Shown in pieces: positions 13,641 to 24,660 of a DNA stretch of 64,000 nt; positions within the stretch are counted from its first letter, which is position 1; each line of letters starts with the position of its first letter. A program made the position numbers and the translations under genes. Below the pieces are notes generated by a model that saw only the letters and a program-made list of their open reading frames with translations, ran no database searches and had not been told where the DNA came from. Origin of the DNA: Cryptomeria japonica (lineage: Eukaryota; Streptophyta; Pinopsida; Cupressales; Cupressaceae); the NCBI RefSeq assembly GCF_030272615.1, contig NC_081410.1:128030640-128094639 (forward strand). The letters are read 5' to 3'.

Positions 13641-15367
13641 TTATGCCTAGCCTGAACCAGGAGTGGCTACAAACAGGGAACCACCTCCCCAAGAACACAA
13701 TACACCCGAGTGCAAATACCCATTAACAGGTCATAAAATTACATCTTCCTTTTTGCTTCCCCCTTAGTGAGAGTGGAGAAGCATATTAGAAAGACCCTCT
13801 CACTTTAAACTTTTGTCTCTCCGCCCCTTCACCACTTTTTAGCCCTCCTCCTCTATTACAACACCTTGTTGTCCCACAATGCTATCATCCATAGAAAGCC
13901 TCACCTCCCTATCTAAACTAACAAGACTAACCACTGCTGCCAATAGTTGAACGCTTGTTATAATTTAAAAAAGCAATTCCCTTTGAGGATTCTCTATTTG
14001 AGTAATTTTGTTTTTTCACTACCTGATTTACACTTTTCTCCCACACAACATCCATACCAAACTCCTACTTTGAAACATCCAACATAACCTAGGAAGGCGT
14101 GCCAATGGACCTTCTAACCCCACCCTCCTCTTTGCGTGAAAGGACAATGCTCACATTCGTCTTCTTTCTATATTAATAGCCAACATTAACACTAACATTA
14201 TCTTTATTCTCACCCCCTTGTGGGGTCTTAGAAGTTGAGGTTTCATTGTCTAGGTTAACCTTAGGCTCACCTTGACCCTTGGAGGCTTCGTAGATTTCAT
14301 TGCAATCTTTTTCTACTGCATAGTGATAAGGGGAAACTTCCCTCCACCATGAAGTCGAATTGCTCATCTTATGCTTTTCACATTTAATTGCAATGTTTCC
14401 CATTTGAAAGCACCTTCTGCATCTGAATGAGATTCCCTCATAGTCCACCAGTTGCAACCATTTCCCATTAGTAAATTTTAACTCTAATTTCACTGATAGG
14501 GCCTTAGTCACATCCATCTCAACCAAAATATGAGCAAAAGTACTACGCTGAAAATATAGGGAACCTTCATCTACATCTAAGAATCTACACAAATAATTTC
14601 TAATAGTTGTAAAACATGATTCAAACCAAAACTAGAGTGGAATATTAGGAAGTCTTACCCATATAGGAATCATGTTGAATGATAGAAGGGTTGAAAGTCA
14701 GATACCATAGTTTTAGATCTACAACAAACGCTTCTCCTCCCAACTCCATTGATATTCACATAAAAATTTCTTCCTATATTGAAAACTCTCAAACACTACT
14801 ACAAAGAAACCCCTAGCACTTGGGTAAATCTACACACCCCCAATCAGAATGCAGTGCCAAAACTCTTATGCAAGTCATTCAAATTTGGCCAAAATCCTCT
14901 GAATCTGCCAATCAAACCCTTCTCCACAAAATATTCCTCATTTTCCATAACCTCCTCGGCAATTTCCTCATCCAAGCTAACCATATATCTTGCAACCCGT
15001 TATGAGTCCCAAGAATCTATGGTCTGCTTAGATCTACCTTCCCCCGTGTGCCTCTTCTCTCTCTACAGATTGCCCACTTGCCTCTGCCTTGTCCAAAGCC
15101 CTTCCCTGCAACCCCAACCATATTGCTCTAATTTCCAGTCGTTGACATACCACAAACCACTATTCCAAGAGACCACAAACCCCAAACCAACATTAACCAC
15201 CCAAGAAGAAGCAAAAAAATGCCTCACATCTCTCGTACATTTTTGAAAGCCCTCTCTCACTCTCTGCGAAATTGCAAAAACCCTAGGGAGCAGTAATATC
15301 CACAACAACTCCATTTTTTAGATTTCGATATAAAGTTGTCCTATAAGGGCCCGCTAGTCCTAACCCT
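13641..15367 (-). mobile_element. Remnant of a plant LINE, ORF1 region
   Basis: A block of higher GC than the flanks whose minus strand carries a decayed LINE ORF1 (14173-15314). No reverse transcriptase follows on the 3' side: the sequence becomes AT-rich spacer at about 13640, so the element is 3'-incomplete or rearranged. A target duplication was not found. A solo LTR has inserted directly at its 5' side (15368). Confidence 0.6.
14173..15314 (-). pseudogene. LINE ORF1 (DUF4283 / zf-CCHC_4-like), decayed
   Basis: RNA-binding ORF1 protein of plant L1-type LINEs, which packages the element RNA. Read on the minus strand, a DUF4283-like segment (Trp-rich, with PIWVRLPNIPL before the intact part) leads into the open frame 14592-14173. 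That frame contains QRSTFAHILVEMDVTKALS and then YEGISFRCRRCFQMGNIAIKC. The last stretch is a zinc knuckle of the form C-x2-C-x3-G-N-x4-C, in which the expected His after Gly is Asn, so metal binding is probably lost. Upstream parts are interrupted by stops and shifts, and the 5' boundary at 15314 is approximate. Family assignment is from the knuckle context and the preceding motif. Confidence 0.65.
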
Positions 15368-16512
15368 TGTATACACATAAAAATGGCTATGAGCAATTAA
15401 ATAAATATTTTATATTTATTTAATAATTATTCTTCTATTAAATAGTTAATTTGAAAAGATTAATTTATTTAATTCATTTCATGTCTTTCTAATAATTAAT
15501 TTAATTGAAATATTTTATTTATTTATCCTTATTCTTCTAATCAATCAATTAAATATCTAATATTTAATGGTTATTCTTCTATCCTATAGTCTCAATTATT
15601 AAATGATTTCTTAAATTATTTAATTCATTTCCAACTCACCTTCCATCTCCACTTCATCTTTCCTTTGCCAACTCATCCATCATATGGCTAAATTAATTCA
15701 ACAAAATTAAAATAAATAAAACATTTATTAGCCACTTATCTCCGACTTTCAAAATAAATGAAATATTGTGTACGCACACATATTTCCTAACCTTCTTCTA
15801 TATTCTCTCCAACATCCCTACATCTTAGGAAGGAATTGAGTCCACTTGTCCTCTCATGCCTAAATCTTCTCCAACCATCCCTAGATTCCCTCAGTCAGCA
15901 ACCTAGTCAAGGTGAGATGAGTGACACTTGTCTTCTCCTTCCCCCTTTCTCTCAACCTTCACCTTTGCTCACAACCATCCAAATTTGTAGATCTGATCAT
16001 GACCGTTGATCTTGGACACATCATCTTATCCTCTCAAAAGTCTATAAAAGTAGGAGTTTGAGTTGAGAAAGAGTTAGTCCTCAAGTTAGTCTTCAAGTTA
16101 GTCTTCAAATTAGTCTTCAAGTTAAAATTTTGAATAAAACTTATGCATCTGTGAGTTTTTATCGTGAAGCAATTAGCAATTTAGCATTTCTCATTTAGTA
16201 TAATCATTTAGCTTTAAATCGTTTGCATTGCATATCATAGTATCACTTAACTATTAGTTATTAGTCCATTCTTCATATGCCATCTTGGAAGCTACCAATG
16301 TTTGTCTAAGAGCAAATCATCTGCAACCAAGAACAGTGGAGTTAGGACACAATGAGACTTAAATCATGAAGGTAATAATAGTGTTTTTATTTTAATATCA
16401 ATTTCATGTAGTTTCATTGGTTGAGTTTGGATTTCCTGTAGCATTTCCTTTGTATTTTGTGAAACTAATATGTTGCAGGTAGTATTTTGATGATGAAATT
16501 CAAGTTGACACA
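15368..16512 (+). mobile_element. Solo LTR, Gypsy A-like family
   Basis: Starts TGTATACACATAAAA and ends GACACA, flanked by exact 5-bp duplications ACCCT (15363-15367 and 16513-16517). The start and the following AATTAAATAAATATTT palindromes resemble the LTR of Gypsy A, which begins TGTAGACACCTAAAA in its own orientation. A TATA box (TATAAAAG) lies at 16043-16050, followed by four copies of AGTTAGTCTTCA-like words at about 16072-16125. No PBS, PPT or coding sequence follows, as expected after recombination between two LTRs. Confidence 0.7.
16043..16050 (+). promoter_or_regulatory. TATA box in the solo LTR
   Basis: TATAAAAG in the plus orientation of the solo LTR, with AT-rich U3-like palindromes upstream and short repeats downstream. 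Confidence 0.5.
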
Positions 16513-16653
16513 ACCCTAATTAAACCATCATAATTAAATCCTAATTAAAGTCTACCATACATTTATATAAATGAATAGAAATTACCATTGATACAAGTAC
16601 ATAAGATAATAAATGCATACATAAGTAATATATTAATGAAATCAACATACATG

Positions 16654-18186
16654 TGTTGGCAATATAGCATTATAATAGACAATGAAGGATTGTTGACATT
16701 TCAATAAGGATATTGAGGAGGTTGTTGATGATTATGGATATAACTGATTAAGGATGTTTACTGTCTTGATATTATTATTTTGTCATTGATGTCAAGAAAT
16801 TGACTTTTTAATTCAATATGATGTTGCCATATCTTGAGAAGTATGATTTGAAGAATATAAAGATGTCGGTAAAAGACACAGGAAAGATTATGATGAATAA
16901 GAGGATGAATAAGATATTCAATGGGCAACTATTACCAAGTCAGACAAAGATGAGATCATGATGTTTAGATTGTTTTAACACCATACATATGTTGTAAATT
17001 GTAAGGTTAATACTATACTATGTTACCAAGCAAAGAACCTAGTCGGTAAACCGTAAGGAACCTAGTCGGTAAACCCTAAGGTTATCGCTATCGGTTAATG
17101 AAGGCGGAATGTCTACCGAGTGAATTTTAGTATTTACCGAGTTGTAACCGAGTTGTAAACGAATGCATTAAAAGGTTACGTGTGTTATTTAATGAAGGAA
17201 GCTGATGAGCTGGAACTGATTAAATGATTGGTATGTCATAAATAAAGTTTGTTAATGAATCTATGGCAAAGAAAAGTCAGCATGAAGATCTACAACGCAG
17301 ATTGAACCGCAATACCCTAGCACAAGTTCCAAGAAATATATGCAAGTTCCTAGGTGGGGTAAAATGTTTTCAGATTGAAAGATGCATTGAACCTGGACAA
17401 GATTAAAGATCTGATGGCTATGATTGATCATGGAAATATGATCAAGGAGATTAAGCGGTTAGCTAATTGTTTATAAATAGGGAACTGTTGATAAACAATG
17501 CATGTGGGCAAGTTTATGCACAGGGATGCTACATAGTGATTACTGAGCACAGAAGCTTGAAGACTTGTTTAAATAACAGAGTATAGAAGCCCAGTAGATG
17601 GACAAGATTGGTTCTATGTATAGATTGTATTGAACAAATAAGAATCTGCTTTAGCATTTTAGATGTGAAGTTGCAGATAGATTTTTATTACTGTTATTTT
17701 GTGAAAGTGATAGAAAATCTCTTAACCGAGTGGACTTAACAGTCTTATTTGTAAAACCCTCTAGCAAGGTGACATTCTGATTGAGTGTTTGAAATCCTTT
17801 AACAAGGTCACTTCTAACAAGGTGAAGATCCTAACAGATCTGAGGGAAATCCCTTAACCAGGTCACATCTAGCAATGTGTTTGTAATCTTTAACAGGATT
17901 TGCTTTTAACCGAGCATACTCTAGAAGAGTATATTTCTTAGTGGGTCCGAAATCCCACAGTGGTTTTTCCCTATTTGGGTTTCCACGTTAAATCTGGTGT
18001 TATGAGGTTTATGATGTTTATATGCTTTTGAGTTTGCATGTTTAAGAGTTTTGGTTATATTACTAAAGTATATGTTACCGAGGTTGAATCTGATGTTTTT
18101 ATAGAAGATTAAGTTTGTATGATTCACCCCCCCTCTCATCTTGTTGGCTATTGGATTTGTACTTACATTTAGTATTAGAACTATCA
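16654..18186 (+). repeat. 5' LTR of Copia A
   Basis: 1533 bp, starting TGTTGGCAATATAGCA and ending ...GAACTATCA. It contains a TATA box at 17472-17480, a cluster of TTAACMRGGT-like words at about 17715-17920, and the run GATTCACCCCCCC near its end. It resembles the solo LTR at 28188-29690 in layout and in the last 500 bp. Confidence 0.88.
17472..17480 (+). promoter_or_regulatory. TATA box in the Copia A LTR
   Basis: TATAAATAG in an AT-balanced context, about 0.7 kb before the end of the LTR. Probably sets the start of the element RNA. Confidence 0.5.
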
Positions 18187-18188
18187 AT

Positions 18189-18200
18189 TGGTATCAGAGC
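18189..18200 (+). promoter_or_regulatory. Primer binding site of Copia A
   Basis: TGGTATCAGAGC, the standard plant Copia site complementary to the 3' end of initiator methionine tRNA. It starts two bases after the LTR. Confidence 0.95.
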
Positions 18201-18250
18201 CTTGGACTCTAGAAGAAAATTTTAAAGGCACTTGAATTAAAGATCCAAAG

Positions 18251-19303
18251 ATGTATAAGAGGGATGCACCGAAGCTGAACAAGTCAAGTTTCTCTACATG
18301 GCAGAAAAGGATGAAGTTGCATCTATCAGGAGTTGGAGAATATGGTGTATACTATCTGGAGAATGATTTTGTTACACCGAGCACCTATCCATTGACTATG
18401 GAAGAGATAAAGGCAAAGCAAGAACATATCCAAGCAATGATTGAAATAACATTTGCATTGACCGATTCAGAGTTTAATAATCTAGAAGGTTGCAATGATG
18501 CAAAGGCAATGTGGGATAAGCTCATATCAATATATGGAGGAGATGAACATGTTCAAAGAGCAAAAGTAGATAGTCTAAGAGGACAACTTGAATCTATGAG
18601 GATGAATGAAGGTGAGAACATAACTCAGTACAGTACAAGACTAAAGGAGATTGTCAATCAAATCAAAGGAGCAGGTGGAACTATTGAAGAAAAAGATATA
18701 ACAAGTAAGTTGTTAAGAACCCTTCTACCGGCTTATGCAATCCGAGTCTTTGCAATCAATGAATTGAGGTCTGTACCTAATATGCCAATTTCTTTAGATG
18801 CTACTATTGGCAAGCTACATGCATTTGAGTTATGTAACTTTGATAACAGTGGATCTTCAGTAAATAAAGTTGAATCTGCATTTAGTTCTTTTCATCTTGA
18901 TGAATCTAATGATTTCAATGAAAGAAAGTATAAGTACTCTGAAGGAGATCACAGTGGAGCAAGTGAAAGATTTTGTAAGAACATGGAAGAAGTACACAAA
19001 CTGTATGAGGAAATCAGAAAGCAAGAAGAGTTTGAAGCACTATTAGCCAAAAGGTTACCGAGAGGCAAAGGTAAGTACAAAGGAAAACTACCTTTGAAAT
19101 GTTTCAATTGTGATAAAATAGGACATATGGCTTCTAACTGTCCTAACAAAGATTCTACTGAAAAGAGAGATTGCCGAGATGACAGACAAAAAGATAATCA
19201 TTACAGAGGACACCGAGACTTCAGAAGAAGAGATAGAAAGACATGCTTAATAGTCGATGAGGAATCCAATGATGATAAATCAGATGAAACTGATACAGAG
19301 TAA
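18251..19303 (+). CDS. Copia A gag
   Basis: Nucleocapsid precursor, 350 residues to a TAA. The N-terminal part is the UBN2-type gag domain (STWQKRMKLHLSG near 17-29 and AMWDKLISIYGG near 90-101). The zinc knuckle CFNCDKIGHMASNC (C-x2-C-x4-H-x4-C) lies near residue 281, followed by a charged tail. The ATG is 51 bases after the PBS. The TAA at 19301-19303 is in frame with the downstream protease and integrase, so gag and pol were one polyprotein and the TAA is probably a secondary nonsense mutation. Confidence 0.9.
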   Translation: MYKRDAPKLNKSSFSTWQKRMKLHLSGVGEYGVYYLENDFVTPSTYPLTMEEIKAKQEHIQAMIEITFALTDSEFNNLEGCNDAKAMWDKLISIYGGDEHVQRAKVDSLRGQLESMRMNEGENITQYSTRLKEIVNQIKGAGGTIEEKDITSKLLRTLLPAYAIRVFAINELRSVPNMPISLDATIGKLHAFELCNFDNSGSSVNKVESAFSSFHLDESNDFNERKYKYSEGDHSGASERFCKNMEEVHKLYEEIRKQEEFEALLAKRLPRGKGKYKGKLPLKCFNCDKIGHMASNCPNKDSTEKRDCRDDRQKDNHYRGHRDFRRRDRKTCLIVDEESNDDKSDETDTE

Positions 19304-21945
19304 GTAGTTTATGTGGCTATCAAAGATGGATCAGATGAAGAAAGGTATGAAGAAAAAGCCCTAATATCTCACATAAACACTAATGATTCCTGGATCATAG
19401 ATAGTGGATGCTCACATCATATGACAAGAGATAAACATAAGTTTGTTATATTAGAAGATTATGATGGAGGCTATGTTAGATTTGGTAATGATGCACCATG
19501 TCCGGTGAAAGGTAAAGGATCCATAACACTTCTTGACAATGCAAGATGCAATGATGTTTATTGGGTTGAAGGTTTGAAATACAATTTGTTGAGTGTAGCA
19601 CAGCTAAACAACACAGGTTACCGAATAGAATTTCAGAAAGGAATTGTCAAAGTTCATGACAAGAATGGAAAGTTAGCTGCTACCGGGACACAAACAAAAG
19701 GTAACACATTTCACCTTGACTCAACTCATAACAAGTGTTTGTATGCAAAGATAGATGATACCTGGTTATGGCATAAAAGGTTTTGTCATGTAAATTTTGA
19801 TAATCTGATCAAAATAAGTAAGAAGCACCGAGTAAGAGGTCTACCGAGTCTTGAAAAATTTGAGAATGTTATGTGCTGAGGATGCCAGATGGGTAAGATG
19901 ACAAGATCAAGCTTTACAAGCAAGTCTTACACTTCTAAGGAAACTTTAGATCTAGTGCACACTGATCTTTGTGGTCCTATGAAAGTTCAAAGTTATTATG
20001 GTGATAAATATTTCATATTATTTGTGGATGACTATTCAAGGATGATGTCAGTAATGTTTTTAAAAGAAAAATCGGAAGCTTTTCAAATGTTTAAATGGTA
20101 CAAGGCAAGAGTTGAAAATGAAACAGGAAGACAACTGAAATGTCTTAGATCAGATAGAGGAGGAGAGTTCACATCTGATGAATTCAACTTATTCTGCAAT
20201 GATCATGGTATTAGAAGACAAGTCTTTGCACCGAGAACTCCACAGCATAATGGAATAGCTGAGAGAAGAAACAGATCTATTGTGGATTGTGCTAGAACAC
20301 TGATGATTGAAAAGAAAGTGCCACAAACATTTTGGAGAGAAGCAATAAGCACAACAGTTTACACCCTAAACCGAGTACAATTGAAGAAAGGTACTTTGAA
20401 GACACCATATGAAATCTGGTATGATAGAAACCTAATGTAAGTTATTTTAAAATCTTTGGAAGTAGATGCTATGTTCACAAAGATGATAGAAATGGAAAGT
20501 TTGATCAGAAAAATGAAGAAGGAACATTTCTAGGTTATTCCTCTAGAAGCAAAGCATTTAAATGTCTGATCAAATCATCTAACAAAATAGTAGAAAGTGC
20601 AAATGTGAAAATTGATGAATTTGCAGAAAGAAATAATGAAGGAAATTCCAAGGAACCAGAAGACTATGATGAATTTGTCTATGTTCAACCGAGAAGTCTT
20701 ACCGAGAAGACTATTGAAGAAAATGAAGAGAATATCCAGTTACCGAGTGATGAAGAAGATCATACCGAGCCTGTATTAGCCAAGTATGTCACAAGACATC
20801 ATGCACCAAGTCAGATTATAGGAGATAAGAATGATCCAGTGATGACAAGGAACAAACTGAGACAAAACACATGTCTGATATCTGAATTTGAACTGAGAGT
20901 AGTGAAAGAGGCATTTAACAGTGAAGATTGGATAAATGCTATGACAAAAGAGATTAATCAAATCAAGAAGAATGACACATGGACACTAATCCCAAGACCG
21001 AAGGACAAAAATGTAATTGGTACAAAGTGGATTTTCAGAAACAAGCTAAATGAAAAAGGAGAGGTCATTCGAAACAAAGCAAGACTAGTTTGCAAAGGTT
21101 ATGCTCAAGAAGAAGGAATTGATTATGGTGAAACTTTTGCACCTGTTGCTAGACTTGAAGGAGTAAGAACATTGTTGGCATATGCTGCTTTCAAAAACTT
21201 CAAGGTATATCAAATGGATGTCAAATCTGCATTTCTGAATGGAATATTAGAAGAAGAAGTTTTTATTGAACAACCTAAAGGATTTGTTGAAGACAATAAT
21301 AAAGATCAGGTATGTAAATTGAACAAAGCTTTATATGGTTTGAAACAAGCACCTAGAACATGGTATGAAAGATTGCACTCTTATTTGATTAAGATTGGTT
21401 TTATAAGGACTAGTGAGAACAACAATATGTACATGAAGAATGATGAAAATGGAATACTGATCTCAGCCATATTTGTTGATGATATTATATTTTGTGGAAA
21501 TGACTCTTTATGCAAGAACTTTGGAAATGAAATGAGCAAAGAATTTGAGATGTCATTAATCGGTGAGATAAAGTATTTTATAGGTTTACAGATGCTGCAA
21601 ATGAAAAATGAGATTTTTATTACTCAATACAAGTACATAAAGGAAATCTTGAAGAAATTTGGAATGGAGGATTCAAAACCAGTAAGTACTCCTATGACTA
21701 CCAACTGTAAATTATCAAAGAATGATGAATCTGCATCTATTGATGAGACACTTTATTGATCCATGATTAGAAAGCTACAATATGTTGTTCACAGCAGACC
21801 AGACATAGCACATGCAGTAGGTATAGTTGCAAGTTTCTCTGCAGATCCTAAGGAAACACATATGACAGCAATCAAAAGAATTTTTAGATATTTGAAAGGC
21901 ACAGAGGATTATGGCTTAATATATCAGAAAGGAAATGATTTTTAG
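19304..21945 (+). pseudogene. Copia A pol (protease, integrase, reverse transcriptase), broken
   Basis: Continues the gag frame. Protease: WIIDSGCSHHMT at about 19390, with the catalytic DSG. The integrase zinc-binding region ends with a TGA at 19877-19879 in place of an Arg codon (CGA). Integrase core: DLVHTDLCGP, FVDDYSR and RSDRGGEF, then NGIAERRNRS with the catalytic Glu. A one-base loss near 20431 shifts the frame. Reverse transcriptase then runs from about 20900 ([36 protein letters not shown]) and retains the catalytic FVDD at about 21475. A TGA at about 21757 again replaces CGA. The frame ends at 21945, before RNase H, where the 3' deletion begins. Inactive. Confidence 0.92.
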
Positions 21946-21961
21946 ATACTTGAAAGGCACA

Positions 21962-22068
21962 GAGGTTGAATCTGATGTTTTTATAGAAGATTAAGTTTGT
22001 ATGATTCACCCCCCCTCTCATCTTGTTGGCTATTGGATCTGTACTTACATTTAGTATCAGAACTATCA
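21962..22068 (+). repeat. 3' LTR remnant of Copia A
   Basis: Matches the last 107 bp of the 5' LTR (18080-18186) with two transitions. The junction with pol lies at GAGGTTGAATC, where both parent sequences share GAGG. This suggests a deletion at short homology, removing RNase H, the PPT and most of the LTR. A 29-bp piece of pol ending AAGGCACAGAGG is duplicated just before the junction (about 21880-21908 and 21938-21966). Confidence 0.9.
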
Positions 22069-22073
22069 ACACG

Positions 22074-22479
22074 TAGAAAAGTAAGAATTAACATGAAATT
22101 TTGATGATTATTACAAACCCATAGTTAGTGTACATATGATTAGGATAGATTCATCAAACTTAAGTTAACATCATCAAAATCATCCACCCTAAGCATTAAG
22201 TATTCATAAAGGAAATAAAGAAAACTCATCAAAAGAAACACATAAGCAATGACACATGCACATGATGGGCACATGTTAGTAGGTTAGTGGGTTAGTCTTT
22301 CCTTACATTTTTGCTAGTTACAACTTACATGGTGACCTCCTATCACATTTACGATAGTAGACCTCATAGGTCATATACATAGCTTATATAGCTTATTCAT
22401 GAAACCACATAGGTCATTTCAAAATTACATCATAAGTACAATCATACATTAATACAATGATAAGATAATCCATTGGACT
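22074..22479. other. AT-rich flank of Copia A
   Basis: No coding signal of its own. If the exon-like frame to its right is real, this would be its 3' UTR on the minus strand. Confidence 0.4.
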
Positions 22480-22703
22480 TTACAAAGCAATAGGTAAATC
22501 TTTGTCTCTGGATGTAGCATCTCCATTGCCATCAAACTCACCTCCATCTGCAAACTGGAAGACAAACATATGACCCAAGCATTTTATCCACTCAACCAAA
22601 TGAAGCTTACACTTCCTAGTGCTCATGATGAGCTTTGGTCCCTCATGATGGAGTTTCATAGCAAACCGAAAACAACTGTTGGGAATGGAACCTATGCATT
22701 CAT
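22480..22703 (-). other. Exon-like open frame, function unknown
   Basis: The minus strand reads through about 73 codons to a TAA at 22482-22480, including FRFAMKLHHEGPKLIMSTR and LHLVEWIKCLGHMFVFQFAD. The composition is protein-like, unlike neighbouring frames. An acceptor-like CAACAG lies near the start of the open stretch. Farther upstream on the same strand, 23841-23602 holds an ATG frame interrupted by the (CT)n repeat and ending near a donor-like CAG/GTTG. These could be two exons of a small host gene or a gene fragment. I do not recognise the product. Confidence 0.3.
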
Positions 22704-23692
22704 GTAGTATCTAACAACCAAACTGTTGAACTTAGCTACATGTGTTATGGCAAGGAGAAATTAATTAAGTTATCTAACCAAATTTTAACCCTTTTGGGGT
22801 AGGTGAAAACACCCTTCCCTATTTTATCCCATGAACAAGCACATGTTTCCTAATACATCCATCATAGACAATAATGTGAAATTTACCCTTTTCGGTTAAA
22901 CTTGATTATTAAAATGTTCCAAAATGCATTCTTATTTCCTACCCAATTATGGAATCCATTTAACTTCCAAATTTAAAATAAGTGAATAATTAATTAGATA
23001 GACACAATACAATTTCAATATCAAATTCCAACCTAACTAATGATTACTGTATATTGCAATTTCCAAGGAAAAATTCTACGATAAAACCAGCTTTGCGGTC
23101 AACCAAAATCAAATCGATATTTAACCCAAGAAGTAAGTTTGCATAAATAAACGAAAGAGATAAGTAAGGTAAACAATGAATATAATAAATGTTGGGGGGT
23201 GCGATTTTACCCACATGGGTATCAACTGTGCTTGCCCAACAAAAATTTGCTAATAAACAAAATACGACCCTAGGCAATTTATATGTGATCTAAACTCAAT
23301 AAAAATATGACAGTAACATATACCCTATGTCACATAGGAGTCGATTTGGCTCTGCCTGCCCAAATCAACTCAATATAGATTCTTTGTCATCAAATCTTGA
23401 ATTTGTTAGCTGGTAAATAACCAGCACAATCAGAAAGGCAACAAATTAACTAAATATGATTTAGAAATCTCAAGCAAATCGTAAGGAGAGAGGAGAAGAG
23501 GTCGCAAATAATTGTATAAAATAGATTGACCCATTCACAAATAACGTAGGTAAAAGAGAAAATGAGGGGGTATGATAACAATAACAAAGAAAATTTACCC
23601 TTCAAGAATCATGGAGAGGTGAATGGAGATGGGTGTGGACAACCTGCAAAAAAACAATCTCTCTGAAGCCACCCTTCCAGGCCGCTAAAACC

Positions 23693-23773
<81 letters not shown>

Positions 23774-24651
23774 TCGACTTGGCTTGCCATATCGTGGAGA
23801 GGAGAATGGTGGGCGGTTGGTGGTTCCAACACGATTCCCAAATTGGCTTACCCAATTACTGTTCAGGCAGTTCGATCTGCCCACTTCACTCTTGCAGACT
23901 GATTAAGATTGTTGAGGGAGGTTGGAGAGGGGTACGAATTGAAAGAAGCCCCTAGTATATCAATTTCAACCCTACGTTGCCACCCAAATTCCAAACAAAA
24001 CGATTTCTACAATGATATCTCTATTTGTTTTATATCTACTCATGCTGAGAATTTGATCCTAAATGCGTGAGTTTTGATTGATAGATGACTCGGGTGAATG
24101 GGGAGTTTTTTAGGAGAAAATTTCATGCACTGGAGTTGGGAGTAGAAATTAGAGGGAGAAAAATAGCCAGTTAGGAGAGAAAAAGAATGCAAACCTAATT
24201 TTAATCCCCAAATTGATGAGATTGAAGAGTTTAGACTCTCAAGTTACTGGGAATTCATCATTTGTTCTTAATTTCAAATTATATATTAATGTTTTTAATT
24301 TCAAATTTAATATTTTAATATTCTAAAATCATACATTCCAATTATATTAATATTATAATTTATTTATTCTTCAACTTTTTATTTATTTATCAATTTTAAC
24401 TTTTTAAATTGACTTTAATATTTAATGTAATTATTCGATTTAATTATTATTAATAATTTGGGTGTGTGTGTATGCACTGGTTTACATTTCGCGAGTTACC
24501 GTCGATGAGCTAGGAGACCCCTCCTCAGTCATATGTTCGCCTTCGACAATTGACCCTGCATCCACCTCATACTCAACGAAAACGTCAGATCATCATGATA
24601 TAAAAAGATTCATAAAATGATTAACATTACACTACATAAATCACTAAAAAA
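22704..24651. other. Spacer with a long AG microsatellite
   Basis: Mostly AT-rich, with no supported gene apart from the exon-like hint described next to it. Reading frames across 23600-23900 are created by the dinucleotide repeat. The right end is AT-rich and stops at the target duplication of the next retroposon. Confidence 0.5.
23695..23770. repeat. (AG)38 microsatellite
   Basis: 76 uninterrupted bases of AG. Its purity implies recent instability. CT runs of this type are common in plant 5' UTRs, which fits a minus-strand transcript but does not prove one. Confidence 0.98.
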
Positions 24652-24660
24652 ATAATGTCA

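Larger units (their letters stand above)
16654..22068 (+). mobile_element. Copia A: Ty1/Copia LTR retrotransposon with collapsed 3' end
   Basis: The order of parts is 5' LTR (16654-18186), PBS (18189-18200), gag, protease, integrase and reverse transcriptase, then a 107-bp remnant of the 3' LTR. Flanking 5-mers ACATG (16649-16653) and ACACG (22069-22073) differ by one C/T and are the likely target duplication. RNase H, the polypurine tract and about 1.4 kb of the 3' LTR are missing. The two LTR copies differ at 2 of 107 comparable positions. Integrase precedes reverse transcriptase, which defines Copia rather than Gypsy. Confidence 0.93.

Noticed and set aside
23602-23902. Open frames on both strands giving Arg-Glu or Ser-Leu repeat chains
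   Set aside because: These are translations of the (AG)38 microsatellite. I keep only a weak hint of a host exon on the minus strand.
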